From positions 62,001 through 126,000 of the forward strand of contig NZ_QOCL01000004.1 in assembly GCF_004006665.1 (NCBI RefSeq): a stretch of 64,000 nt of DNA, read 5' to 3'. Below the pieces are notes generated by a model. That model had not been told where the DNA came from, ran no database searches, and worked only from the letters and a program-made list of their open reading frames with translations. Shown piece after piece: positions 24,403-32,626 of the stretch (the stretch's first letter is position 1; each line of letters starts with the position of its first letter). Made by a program: the position numbers and the translations under genes. This DNA is from Halobacteriovorax sp. HLS. Its GTDB lineage: Bacteria; Bdellovibrionota; Bacteriovoracia; Bacteriovoracales; Bacteriovoracaceae.

Positions 24403-25628
24403 CAAAGATATGTCCTCTACCCTGGCTGCATTTTAGTTGTAACGCTGATAGTTCATTGCGATTGTGTTGTAATGCAACAGGGGATAGAGATGTCATAGAC
24501 AATAATGGCGATCCAGTTCTTCTCACAAGTAATCTCTCTTGGAAGAAAGTTTCAAATTACAATTTTTACAAGGACATTAGATCTAAGATGTTAAAGGGAG
24601 TCGTCCCTGAGCAGTGTAAGAATTGTTATAAACTTGATAATCATGGCGGTAAGTCTCCATTATCAATTTATGAAAAGCAATTTAAAGAGAGTATGTCTTC
24701 TCTATTAGACAGAACTCTCGAAAGTGGTGAGATTCTTTCTCCAAGTGATACTCCAGAGTATTGTGATTTAACTTATACCAATAGTTGCAATCTAAAGTGT
24801 CGAATGTGTACTCCTGAGTTATCAGCACCACTTCATAAAGAATGGAAGAGTTTGAATATAGATTTTAATGAAGATTTTTATGAAAATGCTAAAAACATAT
24901 GGGACTTGAAATTACTAAAGTCTCTAGACTTTATTGAAAATACTTCTGTGCTTTTTATTCAAGGTGGAGAGCCTCTAATTAATAAAGATATATTTAACTA
25001 CTTACAAGAGTTAATTGAGAAGAATAAGGCCTCTAAGATATACTTAAAGATCACAACTAATTTAACGATATTAAGTAATGATTGGATAAAAGTTCTATGT
25101 CAATTTAAAGGAGTTGCCTTTCATGTTTCTATTGAAGGAACTTCTGAATTAAATAATTATATCCGCTTTCCTTCTAAGCTAAATCAAATTGAAGAAAATA
25201 TTGAAAAATTAATAAAACTGAAAAGAGTATATCCATTTTTTGTAAATATTCATACGGTTTTTCAGTTTATGAATATTCATAATATAGAATCATTTCTAAA
25301 GTACTTACAGAAGTGGAAAGGTCAATTGCCCATTATTCCTACGATGGGATATCTCAATGTGCCAGAATTCTATAATCCAAAGCATTTAGAGGAAGCTAAG
25401 AAAAATATGATCTTATCATCTTTAAGAAACTTTCTTAATGATAATAAAATTCTATATACTCAAGAAAGTGGAGAAGTTACGAAAGAGAACTTTGAAAACC
25501 TATTGGGCTGCATTGAACTTGCAAGTGAGAAGGGATGTCGTGAAATGGAAAAAAAGGCCCTTTACTATATTGAAGAACTTGATAAATTACGAGATCAATC
25601 ATTTGTGAAGGTTTCTAATGGAAGGTAA
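24399..25628 (+). CDS. Radical SAM protein 2 with N-terminal auxiliary cysteine module
   Basis: 409 residues, start ATG inside the previous stop (ATGA). It has the same order as its neighbours: C5, CC23-24, CxxC (73-76), then C130-x3-C134-x2-C137 (SCNLKCRMC) and FIQGGEPLIN. Between the two cysteine regions is an acidic helical segment (KGVVPEQC to FKESM). It is closer to protein 3 than to protein 1 by the shared tails SPLSIYEKQFK / SPRRIFLDHYEKEF and IRFPSKL / LRFPMKW. The function is not recognised beyond the fold; sister enzymes modify peptides, sugars or cofactors. Confidence 0.88.
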   Translation: MTKICPLPWLHFSCNADSSLRLCCNATGDRDVIDNNGDPVLLTSNLSWKKVSNYNFYKDIRSKMLKGVVPEQCKNCYKLDNHGGKSPLSIYEKQFKESMSSLLDRTLESGEILSPSDTPEYCDLTYTNSCNLKCRMCTPELSAPLHKEWKSLNIDFNEDFYENAKNIWDLKLLKSLDFIENTSVLFIQGGEPLINKDIFNYLQELIEKNKASKIYLKITTNLTILSNDWIKVLCQFKGVAFHVSIEGTSELNNYIRFPSKLNQIEENIEKLIKLKRVYPFFVNIHTVFQFMNIHNIESFLKYLQKWKGQLPIIPTMGYLNVPEFYNPKHLEEAKKNMILSSLRNFLNDNKILYTQESGEVTKENFENLLGCIELASEKGCREMEKKALYYIEELDKLRDQSFVKVSNGR

Positions 25629-26853
25629 ATTCTTATGCCCTTTTCCGTGGATGCAAATTAGTACTGAGCCAGAAGGTTCAGTAAGGGCCTGTTGCTATGG
25701 AGACTCTGGGAAAACTCTAGGGCTCGATGTTAATTCGACATTTAAAATAAGTGACGCACAATTATTAGAAAAAAAAATAAATCACCCTGAGCTTGTGAAG
25801 CTAAGGAAATCGATGTTAAGTGGAGAGATTCCAAATTTTTGTAATGGGTGTAAAAGAAGAGAGGATGTTGGGGAGAATTCTCCTAGAAGAATTTTTTTGG
25901 ATCATTATGAAAAGGAGTTTGAGATCCTCCTCGGCAAGACGAATTTGAACAGTGGGGAATTAGCAGTAGACGATATCTCTTTACTTGAATTAACACTAGG
26001 GAATACCTGTAATTTGAAGTGTAGGTCATGTTCTCCATATTTTAGTTCAACTCTTGAAAAAGAGTTTGAGCAGTTGGGGATAGATTTTTCAAAAGAAAAT
26101 GTTCAGGAGATTCAGGCCTTTTGGAAGCAAGGTAAGTTAATCGATTCTCTTATTCTACTTTCTAGAGAAGTTCGTGAGTTAAAGTTTTTAGGTGGAGAAC
26201 CATTAGTTACTCCAATACATAATCAACTTCTCTCTATACTTATTGAAAAGAATCTGTCTTCTAATATGTCTCTAACTTATAATACAAATTTAACCCTTAT
26301 AAGCGATGATATTCTTTCTAAGTGGTCAAAGTTTAAGAGTATTAAGCTTGATATCTCTATTGACGGTGTAGGAGAGCTAAATGAATATCTACGCTTTCCT
26401 ATGAAGTGGGAGAAGTTTGAAAAGAATTTAGAAAAAATTTTCAATGAAAAAGATGATTTAAATATTGAAGTGAGCTTCAATACAGTTTTCCAAGCTTACA
26501 ATATACCTTTTATTATAGATCTTTTGGAATACTTGAAGCCTCTTTCAAAAAAGTGTCCAATTGTTCCGTACTTTATATATCTCGATTATCCTTACTACTT
26601 GAAGGGAGATGTCTTGAAAGTAAGTGTTTTGGAAGAGATAAAACAGAGATTAAGTCTGTATTATTCAAACAATGAAGAATTTTATAAAAATACCTTGTAC
26701 GGAGAAAAGAATCTCTCTAATTTTTCACTTCTTTTTTCACTATTAGACTTATCGATTTTAGAAAATAGAACCGAAAACTATTTTGACTTTATAATGTTTA
26801 CCAAGAAATTGGATAAATTAAGAAAACAAAATTATTTTCGATTCTTAAAGTGA
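25618..26853 (+). CDS. Radical SAM protein 3 with N-terminal auxiliary cysteine module
   Basis: 411 residues, starting 11 bases inside the previous gene. Cysteines: C7, CC25-26, CxxC (75-78), then C131-x3-C135-x2-C138 (TCNLKCRSC) and FLGGEPLVT. The last 50 residues are Leu/Asn-rich helix ending KKLDKLRKQNYF, which parallels KKLDLLRSEDF and EELDKLRDQSF in proteins 1 and 2. The shared C-terminal helix suggests a common partner or dimer interface. The stop abuts the convergent secreted-protein gene with no spacer. Confidence 0.88.
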   Translation: MEGKFLCPFPWMQISTEPEGSVRACCYGDSGKTLGLDVNSTFKISDAQLLEKKINHPELVKLRKSMLSGEIPNFCNGCKRREDVGENSPRRIFLDHYEKEFEILLGKTNLNSGELAVDDISLLELTLGNTCNLKCRSCSPYFSSTLEKEFEQLGIDFSKENVQEIQAFWKQGKLIDSLILLSREVRELKFLGGEPLVTPIHNQLLSILIEKNLSSNMSLTYNTNLTLISDDILSKWSKFKSIKLDISIDGVGELNEYLRFPMKWEKFEKNLEKIFNEKDDLNIEVSFNTVFQAYNIPFIIDLLEYLKPLSKKCPIVPYFIYLDYPYYLKGDVLKVSVLEEIKQRLSLYYSNNEEFYKNTLYGEKNLSNFSLLFSLLDLSILENRTENYFDFIMFTKKLDKLRKQNYFRFLK

Positions 26854-27276
26854 TTACTCACAAGTTTCCGTGTAAAGGTTTAGTTTCTTGTTAATTGATT
26901 TGCAGACTTTTTCCAATATTTCTGTTTTTTCATAATCTTCTAACTCTCTTTTTCCCGATGAGTTACATGGCATATTACGAACTAAGAAAGTTGCATAATT
27001 TATAATTAACCCTGAAGTCGCTATAACTGCCGCACTTATCTTGGTAATCGCTGGCTCAGGCGCCCAAGTACAAAGGGCCGTAACAGTTCCAAGTGTTAAA
27101 GTGCCCGCAGATAGAGCTGTAATTAAAGCATCTTTGGTCTCGCATTTCATGTTACTTTTTAATTGAAATTGCTTAAGTATCAAGGTGTCTTCCATTCCTG
27201 AAAAACAAAAATCTTCGCTAGCGAAACTAAGTTGTGAATAACTAAACAGAATAAAAAGTCCTATAATCATTTTCAT
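26854..27276 (-). CDS. Small secreted or membrane protein with paired cysteines
   Basis: 140 residues from the ATG at 27276, picked because GGGAGAG lies just upstream; the frame is open to 27300. A signal peptide (MKMIIGLFILFSYSQLSFAS) is followed by six cysteines (DFCFS, KCETK, ALCTW, PCNSS, VCKSI, TCE). A hydrophobic middle (LITALSAGTLTLGTVTALC and ISAAVIATSGLIINYATFLV) could be one hairpin of membrane helices. No family recognised. It is convergent with the radical SAM genes, so not co-transcribed with them. Confidence 0.7.
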   Translation of the reverse strand: MKMIIGLFILFSYSQLSFASEDFCFSGMEDTLILKQFQLKSNMKCETKDALITALSAGTLTLGTVTALCTWAPEPAITKISAAVIATSGLIINYATFLVRNMPCNSSGKRELEDYEKTEILEKVCKSINKKLNLYTETCE

Positions 27277-27351
27277 TATCTCTCCCATGTTGATTATCAT
27301 GTAGAGATAAAAGCAAATTATATGCCAAGAATTTGTTTCTTTTTTGGAACA

Positions 27352-27804
27352 CTATTTGTGATAAGGGTGTCCAGTATGAATGGTTTGTGCCCTGTAAAGT
27401 TGCTCGACAATGAGAAGTCTTGCTAATTTGTGTGGATAAGTCATTGGAGATAAGGAGAGCCTTTCTTTAGCAAGTTCTAATACTTTTTGGCCATGTCCAC
27501 TTGCGCCCCCAATAATAAGAACGATTTTCTCTGAACGCGTTTCGATTAATGAATAGAGCCACTTAGAAAAATCGACGCTATTTCTTAATTTACCATTTTC
27601 TGCCATGAGGATAGGGTAGCTCGGTGCTAGATCGTTGAGTTTTTTTAGAACTTCATTGGCCTCAAGTTCTAAGTTTTCACGCATGGACTTCAGCTCATGT
27701 ATTTTAAGCTTTGGTCCAGTAATTCTTTTTAGATATTGTTCTTCAAGAGACTCAAGGTTCTTATCCTTATATTTTCCAATAACGATAAGATGAATATCTT
27801 TCAT
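27352..27804 (-). CDS. rlmH: 23S rRNA pseudouridine-1915 N3-methyltransferase
   Basis: 150 residues, the usual size. SPOUT-family features: MKDIHLIVIGKYKDKNLESL at the start, LIIGGASGHGQKVLELA as the knotted SAM loop, and the conserved end LLIVEQLYRAQTIHTGHPYHK. It methylates the modified base in helix 69 of 23S rRNA. Its start overlaps the rsfS stop by one base; the rsfS-rlmH pair is widely conserved. Confidence 0.95.
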   Translation of the reverse strand: MKDIHLIVIGKYKDKNLESLEEQYLKRITGPKLKIHELKSMRENLELEANEVLKKLNDLAPSYPILMAENGKLRNSVDFSKWLYSLIETRSEKIVLIIGGASGHGQKVLELAKERLSLSPMTYPHKLARLLIVEQLYRAQTIHTGHPYHK

Positions 27805-28271
27805 TAGAAATAGCTTTTTCCAGTAGCATCATCAGATTTCTCTTCATCATCTGAAGAGAAATAGTAAGAGTTTGGAATTTCTACTTCTTTCGCATTTTCC
27901 CACAAGTTATCTAGATCATATACATTTCTAGAAATGTCCAAGAAAACGTGAACGATAATATCTCCAAAATCTAGAAGAATCCAGTCATCACCTTTTTTAG
28001 AACCTTCTCTTGAGATAACTTCATAACCATGAGCTTTTAGTTGTTTTGAAATCTCATCGGCCATTGATTGGGCCATCGTTGGGTTAGTTGCAGAGCCTAA
28101 TACGAAGAAGTCAGTTAGTGAGCTTGATTTAGTTACATCTAGAACCTTAAGGTTAATACCCTTGAAATTACCTAGTATCCAAGCAGCAGACATTGCTAGA
28201 TTTAGAGGAAACTCTAAATTCTTATCTTCAAATATTTTGTTTATCTCTAATGTTATAAAATCAGTACTCAT
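27804..28271 (-). CDS. rsfS: Ribosomal silencing factor RsfS (Iojap family)
   Basis: 155 residues. Family motifs: DVTKSSSLTDFFVLGSATNP, then GDDWILLDFGDIIVHVFLDI and YDLDNLWENAKEV. It binds ribosomal protein uL14 and blocks subunit joining when nutrients run low. It has a slightly longer acidic Ser/Asp-rich tail than most. It is encoded 3 bases after obgE, as in many bacteria. Confidence 0.95.
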   Translation of the reverse strand: MSTDFITLEINKIFEDKNLEFPLNLAMSAAWILGNFKGINLKVLDVTKSSSLTDFFVLGSATNPTMAQSMADEISKQLKAHGYEVISREGSKKGDDWILLDFGDIIVHVFLDISRNVYDLDNLWENAKEVEIPNSYYFSSDDEEKSDDATGKSYF

Positions 28272-28274
28272 CTT

Positions 28275-29285
28275 CTATGCCTCGTAGTCTTCAAAAGTTT
28301 TTAACATCAATGATTTTAAAAGACCAACATTCTTTCCCGATACAGTAGAGACTGGGAGGACTTTTCTATCAATTTGAGTTTCAAAGAAATTTACGTATTT
28401 TTCAATTTCTTCATCGGTCATTGCATCGATCTTAGTTAAGCAAACTAATTCTTTTTTAGTTAAAAGATCTTCATTATATTTTCTTAATTCTTCCCTTATG
28501 ACAACATACTGCTCAAAAGCTTCAAATTCATCTAGGCACCATGAAACATCAACCAGGTGTACAAATGCCTTAGTTCTCTCTAGGTGTTTTAGAAATTTAA
28601 TTCCTAGTCCTTTTCCCTCTGATGCATCTTCAATAAGTCCTGGAATGTCGGCCACTACAAAAGAGTTATTCTCTCCCATTTTTACAACGCCTAGATTTGG
28701 TTCTAAGGTTGTGAAGGCATAGTCTGCAATCTTTGGTCTGGCTGCAGAGATTGCTGAAATCATTGTTGATTTACCGGCATTTGGGAGACCTATGAGAGCA
28801 ATATCAGCAATGAGCTTGAGTTCAAGCTCTATTTCCATTTCTATACCAGGTTTTCCTGGAGTAAAGTTCTTTGGTGCTTGATTGGTAGAAGATTTGTAGT
28901 GAATATTTCCAATACCACCTCTTCCTCCTTCAGCTAGAAGAACTTTCTGATCATGTTCAGTTAAATCTGCGATTATCTCGCCTGTCTCAAGGTTTCTAAT
29001 AATGGTTCCTACTGGAACATCTAGAATGAGATCTTCTGCATAACTTCCATGCATTTGCTTATTTCTACCGTCACCACCGTGGTCGGCCTTAAAAACTTTC
29101 TTAGATCTGTAGTCGACGAGCGTGTTAATACCATTGTTTGCTCTAAAGTAAACGCTTCCCCCATCTCCTCCGTCACCTCCATCAGGGCCACCGAGTGGGT
29201 AAAACTTCTCACGACGGAAACTGGAGTTACCTGAACCACCATTTCCACTAATTATCGTGATAATTACTTCGTCTATAAACCGCAT
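28275..29285 (-). CDS. obgE: GTPase ObgE/CgtA
   Basis: 336 residues. The N-terminal Gly-rich Obg fold contains DGGDGGSVYFRA and the G domain contains GLPNAGKST (P-loop), FTTLEPNLGVV (switch I), ADIPGLIEDASEGKGLG and TKIDAM. The C-terminal OCT domain is absent, as in many short Obg proteins. It acts in 50S assembly and stress signalling. It is preceded by a terminator after rpmA that would lower its level relative to the ribosomal proteins. Confidence 0.96.
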   Translation of the reverse strand: MRFIDEVIITIISGNGGSGNSSFRREKFYPLGGPDGGDGGDGGSVYFRANNGINTLVDYRSKKVFKADHGGDGRNKQMHGSYAEDLILDVPVGTIIRNLETGEIIADLTEHDQKVLLAEGGRGGIGNIHYKSSTNQAPKNFTPGKPGIEMEIELELKLIADIALIGLPNAGKSTMISAISAARPKIADYAFTTLEPNLGVVKMGENNSFVVADIPGLIEDASEGKGLGIKFLKHLERTKAFVHLVDVSWCLDEFEAFEQYVVIREELRKYNEDLLTKKELVCLTKIDAMTDEEIEKYVNFFETQIDRKVLPVSTVSGKNVGLLKSLMLKTFEDYEA

Positions 29286-29300
29286 TTTATTCCTTATAAT

Positions 29301-29329
29301 AAAAAGGGAATCCCTAAGGATTCCCTTTT
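29301..29329 (-). terminator. Stem-loop between rpmA and obgE
   Basis: On the minus strand GGGAATCC, a four-base loop, GGATTCCC, then five T (29305-29301), with A-T pairs extending the stem. It probably gives partial termination in the rplU-rpmA-obgE unit. Confidence 0.8.
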
Positions 29330-29353
29330 AATATGATTGAAAGAATTTTTCAA

Positions 29354-29608
29354 TTAACCCTGTACAACTGATACGATTTTCTTTTTCTTGTTGTAGTAAG
29401 AAAATTTAACAGAACCTTCTGTTACCGCGAAAAGCGTACAGTCTTTACCTTCTTTTACACCTGGACCAGCATGAAACTTGTTTCCTGCTTGTCTGATGAT
29501 GATGTTTCCAGAAACTACTCTTTCTCCACCAAATTTCTTAACCCCGTACATATTTGGGTTAGAATCACGTCCGTTACTTGTCGAACCACCGGCTTTTTTG
29601 TGTGCCAT
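29354..29608 (-). CDS. rpmA: 50S ribosomal protein bL27
   Basis: 84 residues. [20 protein letters not shown] and [20 protein letters not shown] are the standard bL27 pattern; there is no cleavable Firmicutes-type extension. It sits near the peptidyl transferase centre. It lies 22 bases downstream of rplU. Confidence 0.98.
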   Translation of the reverse strand: MAHKKAGGSTSNGRDSNPNMYGVKKFGGERVVSGNIIIRQAGNKFHAGPGVKEGKDCTLFAVTEGSVKFSYYNKKKKIVSVVQG

Positions 29609-29630
29609 GACTTATTCTCCTAATTATAAC

Positions 29631-29996
29631 TTATTTTAAAAATTTCTTTGCAGCTTTTGAATCAGTATCAATTTTTGTAACGTTTCCGTTTCCATCATTG
29701 ATTTCTGTAATTAAAAGTGCTGTAAATTGCTGACGGTGACCCATCTTCTTTTGGTACATACCTGGCTTTCTTTTAAAAGCGATTACCTTTTTAGATTTGT
29801 CGTGCTTAATTACTTTTGCAGTAACTTTTGCTCCGCTTACAGTTGGAAGACCAACTACTGGTGTTTCACCACCGATAAAAAGAACTTTCTCTAATTCTAC
29901 AGTTGAACCTGCTTCGTTAGTAAGTTTTTCAACATCAAGAATGTCTCCAGCTTGAACTTTATACTGGTGTCCTGAAATCTCAACAACTCCGTACAT
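29631..29996 (-). CDS. rplU: 50S ribosomal protein bL21
   Basis: 121 residues. MYGVVEISGHQYKVQAGDIL is the canonical start and RKPGMYQKKMGHRQQFTALLI the canonical RNA-binding segment; the C-terminus carries an extra Lys-rich tail of about 18 residues. It binds 23S rRNA. Confidence 0.97.
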   Translation of the reverse strand: MYGVVEISGHQYKVQAGDILDVEKLTNEAGSTVELEKVLFIGGETPVVGLPTVSGAKVTAKVIKHDKSKKVIAFKRKPGMYQKKMGHRQQFTALLITEINDGNGNVTKIDTDSKAAKKFLK

Positions 29997-30094
29997 TAAA
30001 TACTCCTAGTTTTCGACAAATTCAGGGGTTCTCTCAGGTCATCTGGAAAATCTTGTTACCCTAAACTTGGTCTCTTCTATTACGAACTAGAAGA

Positions 30095-30121
30095 TTTATA
30101 TATTTTTGGGCCTTATGTCAA
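30095..30121 (-). promoter_or_regulatory. Strong promoter for the rplU operon
   Basis: On the minus strand a perfect TTGACA (30121-30116), a 15-base spacer, then TATAAA (30100-30095) within an AT-rich run. The leader to rplU would be about 90 bases. Confidence 0.6.
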
Positions 30122-30171
30122 GGAATATAGGGGAATTTGAAGCCTTTTAAGCTCTTCTAAATGTTAAAAAT

Positions 30172-30198
30172 TTAAGCCAAAAATGGCCCTGCCGATAA
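30172..30198 (+). promoter_or_regulatory. Possible sigma-28 (FliA) promoter
   Basis: TTAAG (30172-30176), 14 bases, then GCCGATAA (30191-30198), a perfect match to the sigma-28 -10 element. The start codon of the next gene is 32 bases on. The 8-mer also occurs by chance inside genes in this window, so the call depends on position and on the TTAAG at a suitable distance. Confidence 0.4.
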
Positions 30199-30229
30199 GT
30201 AGTTAGCAAAGTTAACGGACGGGGGCGTC

Positions 30230-31048
30230 ATGGAAAATGAATCAGTGAGAAAATTTACATACTTTCAGTACTTTAAGGGCATGGGCTTACCTGTCTATAT
30301 TAAAGTAAATTTATCAAGTTTTAGCTCAGAGTTAGTAGATTTTTTAAAGTCCTTAAAATTTGATGAAATGGGCTCATCTGAGGTTGATGATCTCATTGAG
30401 TCATTTGATACGGACAAATTTGCTAAATTACTTACTCTAGAGGAAGCAACTCCTGGCATAATGCGCCAAATTGGCGATTATTCAGAGTCTGATCGCTTTG
30501 GAGCCGAAAGCATCTATCCTAAAGAGAATTATTCAGTTTATAGATTTAAAGGACTGGCCCTAATGCTCTACGGTCATTCTTTTAAAGAATGGCAAATGGG
30601 ATGTTCAGATGGTTTTGGTTCTGAGAGATTTCATTTGAATTCTAAAATTATTATTCAACGCTATTTATCGTGGGCCCTTGCTCCTTTAGGAATTCTTGGC
30701 GTTTGGGGGGTTCCGGTTGAAGAGGGAATGGTTACGATGAAACCAAGGAGATCTGAGGGTGAAGTTGTGTTCATTGATATCTTTAAGAGATGGATTTATA
30801 CCCAAGATGGTCACAAAAAACTTAAAAGCAATTTTAAATTCTTAAAGTTAGACTCTAGCCTGAAAGACAGATCTATAAAAATGAAAACAGATCATCTTAT
30901 TCCAATGCTCACTGAGCATTGCACATATTTTGGATATGGTGGATTGTCAGTAGCAACTAGACAGATGATTCAAAATGTATCTCGTAATTATGAAGGATAT
31001 ATTTATCCTGTAGAAAGTTTCCAGCCTAGAACTGATTTAAGTCTCTAA
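30230..31048 (+). CDS. Unknown cytoplasmic protein, possibly motility-linked
   Basis: 272 residues, no signal peptide, no membrane helix, no family recognised. Visible points: an acidic N-terminal third, WQMGCSDGFGSERFHLN and ILGVWGVPVEEGMVTMKPRR in the middle, and LTEHCTYFGYGGLSVATRQM near the end. The start ATG directly follows a small hairpin, GACG-GGGG-CGTC, that holds the only ribosome-site-like G run. If the sigma-28-like promoter upstream is real, the gene belongs to the late flagellar/chemotaxis regulon. Confidence 0.65.
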   Translation: MENESVRKFTYFQYFKGMGLPVYIKVNLSSFSSELVDFLKSLKFDEMGSSEVDDLIESFDTDKFAKLLTLEEATPGIMRQIGDYSESDRFGAESIYPKENYSVYRFKGLALMLYGHSFKEWQMGCSDGFGSERFHLNSKIIIQRYLSWALAPLGILGVWGVPVEEGMVTMKPRRSEGEVVFIDIFKRWIYTQDGHKKLKSNFKFLKLDSSLKDRSIKMKTDHLIPMLTEHCTYFGYGGLSVATRQMIQNVSRNYEGYIYPVESFQPRTDLSL

Positions 31049-31120
31049 TTAGCCAACTTTAATTATTTTACTCAATTACTCCTCAGTGTTAGAATTATTT
31101 TCTAACACTTTGGAGCTAAG

Positions 31121-31906
31121 ATGAATCCTTTAAATATTGATCCTATAATTTTCTCAATTGGTCCTGTCGCAGTAAGATGGTATGGCATGATGTATGTAAT
31201 TGGCTTTGTCATCGCTAATATTTTATTAAAGGTTTTGGTACGTAGGGGCTTCTTTAAAATTCAAGAAGAGAAGATAGATTCAATGATAACGACAATGCTT
31301 ATCTGCATGTTTCTAGGTGCTAGATTTGCTTATGTCTTTATATACAACTGGGACTACTACTCCCAAAATTTAACAGAACTCTTACATGTATGGCAGGGAG
31401 GACTTAGTTTTCACGGGGCCCTTGCTGGTCTGTTATTTGGAGGTTGGTACTTTGGGAAAAAGAATGGAGTATCGTGGGCCCAGGTAATGGATGCCACCGC
31501 CCTCGCGGGAACTCCTGGCTTATTTTTTGGTCGGATAGGTAATTTCATAAATGGTGAGCTCTATGGACGGGTGACTGATTCATCTTTTGGAATGGTATTT
31601 AATGGAGGAGGTCCTTACCCAAGACATCCTTCACAGTTATATGAAGGTTTTGCCGAAGGTTTATTACTCACATTGATTCTTTGGTTTATTATGACAAAAG
31701 TTAAAAGGCACGGTGTAATCGCATGTTCGTTTATTATAGGTTACGGATTTTTCAGATACTTTATTGAGTTTTTTAGAGAGGCCGATGCTCAACTTGGATA
31801 TTATTTTGGAGAGACGACTACGATGGGACAAATCCTTTGTATCATAATGATTATTTCAGGATTTGTGGCAATGTTTTTGAACTCTAAAAGAAATGATCCT
31901 ATTTAG
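31121..31906 (+). CDS. lgt: Prolipoprotein diacylglyceryl transferase
   Basis: 261 residues, about seven membrane segments. Family motifs: VRWYGMMYVIGF at the start, GGLSFHGALAGLL with the catalytic His, GRIGNFINGELYGR (the Lgt signature) and PRHPSQLYEGFAEG. It transfers diacylglycerol to the cysteine of lipoprotein signal peptides in the inner membrane. Its stop overlaps the end of a convergent gene by 8 bases. Confidence 0.97.
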   Translation: MNPLNIDPIIFSIGPVAVRWYGMMYVIGFVIANILLKVLVRRGFFKIQEEKIDSMITTMLICMFLGARFAYVFIYNWDYYSQNLTELLHVWQGGLSFHGALAGLLFGGWYFGKKNGVSWAQVMDATALAGTPGLFFGRIGNFINGELYGRVTDSSFGMVFNGGGPYPRHPSQLYEGFAEGLLLTLILWFIMTKVKRHGVIACSFIIGYGFFRYFIEFFREADAQLGYYFGETTTMGQILCIIMIISGFVAMFLNSKRNDPI

Positions 31907-32465
31907 GGAATTTTCCAATAAATTGATCACTGAACTTTTGCAGTAGGGGGACGTAGTCTCCCTTTTTTTCACTTATCTTCATGTAGGAAACATAATTTGG
32001 AAAACATGTAACAGTACATGCTCCGCTATAAATTATTCTCATTCCTTGTACATTTTCCCATATATAAACAGCATCGTTTTCTTGACGATGGTATTTTGTT
32101 TGTTTGCCGAATTTATTAATTAGAGATTGATGAAATAAATCGTGTAGAAAGTAAGTTGGAAATCTAGCATAAAAATCTAAAACAATATTCTTTTTCACTT
32201 GAATATAAACAGGAAAATTATAACGAGCATGAGTGATCATAAATCGTATAATCTTTATATCACCAGCATCTTCAATTAGCTCACCTTTACCTAGAGTTTT
32301 CTCTATCGAAGCGAGAGTATTATTCGGAGTAAAAGGCTCAAGTTTTTGAAGAGAGAAGTCGTAGTTTGGAGCTTCTATTTTTGCAAATGTGCTGTTTACA
32401 ATACTGCCTGTTGCGGTAAGAATAATAGCTGTTAAAATTAATCTTATAATATTTATTTTTTTCAA
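31899..32465 (-). CDS. Secreted or periplasmic protein, unknown function
   Basis: 188 residues from a TTG start with AGAGG upstream. Signal peptide (IIRLILTAIILTATGSIV, ending near STFA). The mature part has LASIEKTLGKGELIEDAGDI, a short repeat-like module seen in bacterial envelope proteins, and two cysteines close together (GACTVTC) that could form a disulfide. No family recognised. It converges on lgt with an 8-base overlap. Confidence 0.65.
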   Translation of the reverse strand: MKKINIIRLILTAIILTATGSIVNSTFAKIEAPNYDFSLQKLEPFTPNNTLASIEKTLGKGELIEDAGDIKIIRFMITHARYNFPVYIQVKKNIVLDFYARFPTYFLHDLFHQSLINKFGKQTKYHRQENDAVYIWENVQGMRIIYSGACTVTCFPNYVSYMKISEKKGDYVPLLQKFSDQFIGKFPK

Positions 32466-32626
32466 TTTGGCCTCTAGTAGAAAATCATTGGATTACCAAG
32501 GCTTAACATTAGTGTCGACATGAGTAACACTATGCTGATTGAAACCATTAGAAATGTTATTGGATGATTTAACATATTGAGTATTTTAGCAAATTTTTAA
32601 ACATACTATGAGTAAAGGGGAAATAA

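Noticed and set aside
32520-32567. 15-codon ORF upstream of the symporter gene as a leader peptide
   Set aside because: No run of regulatory codons, no ribosome site and no attenuator-like stem following it.
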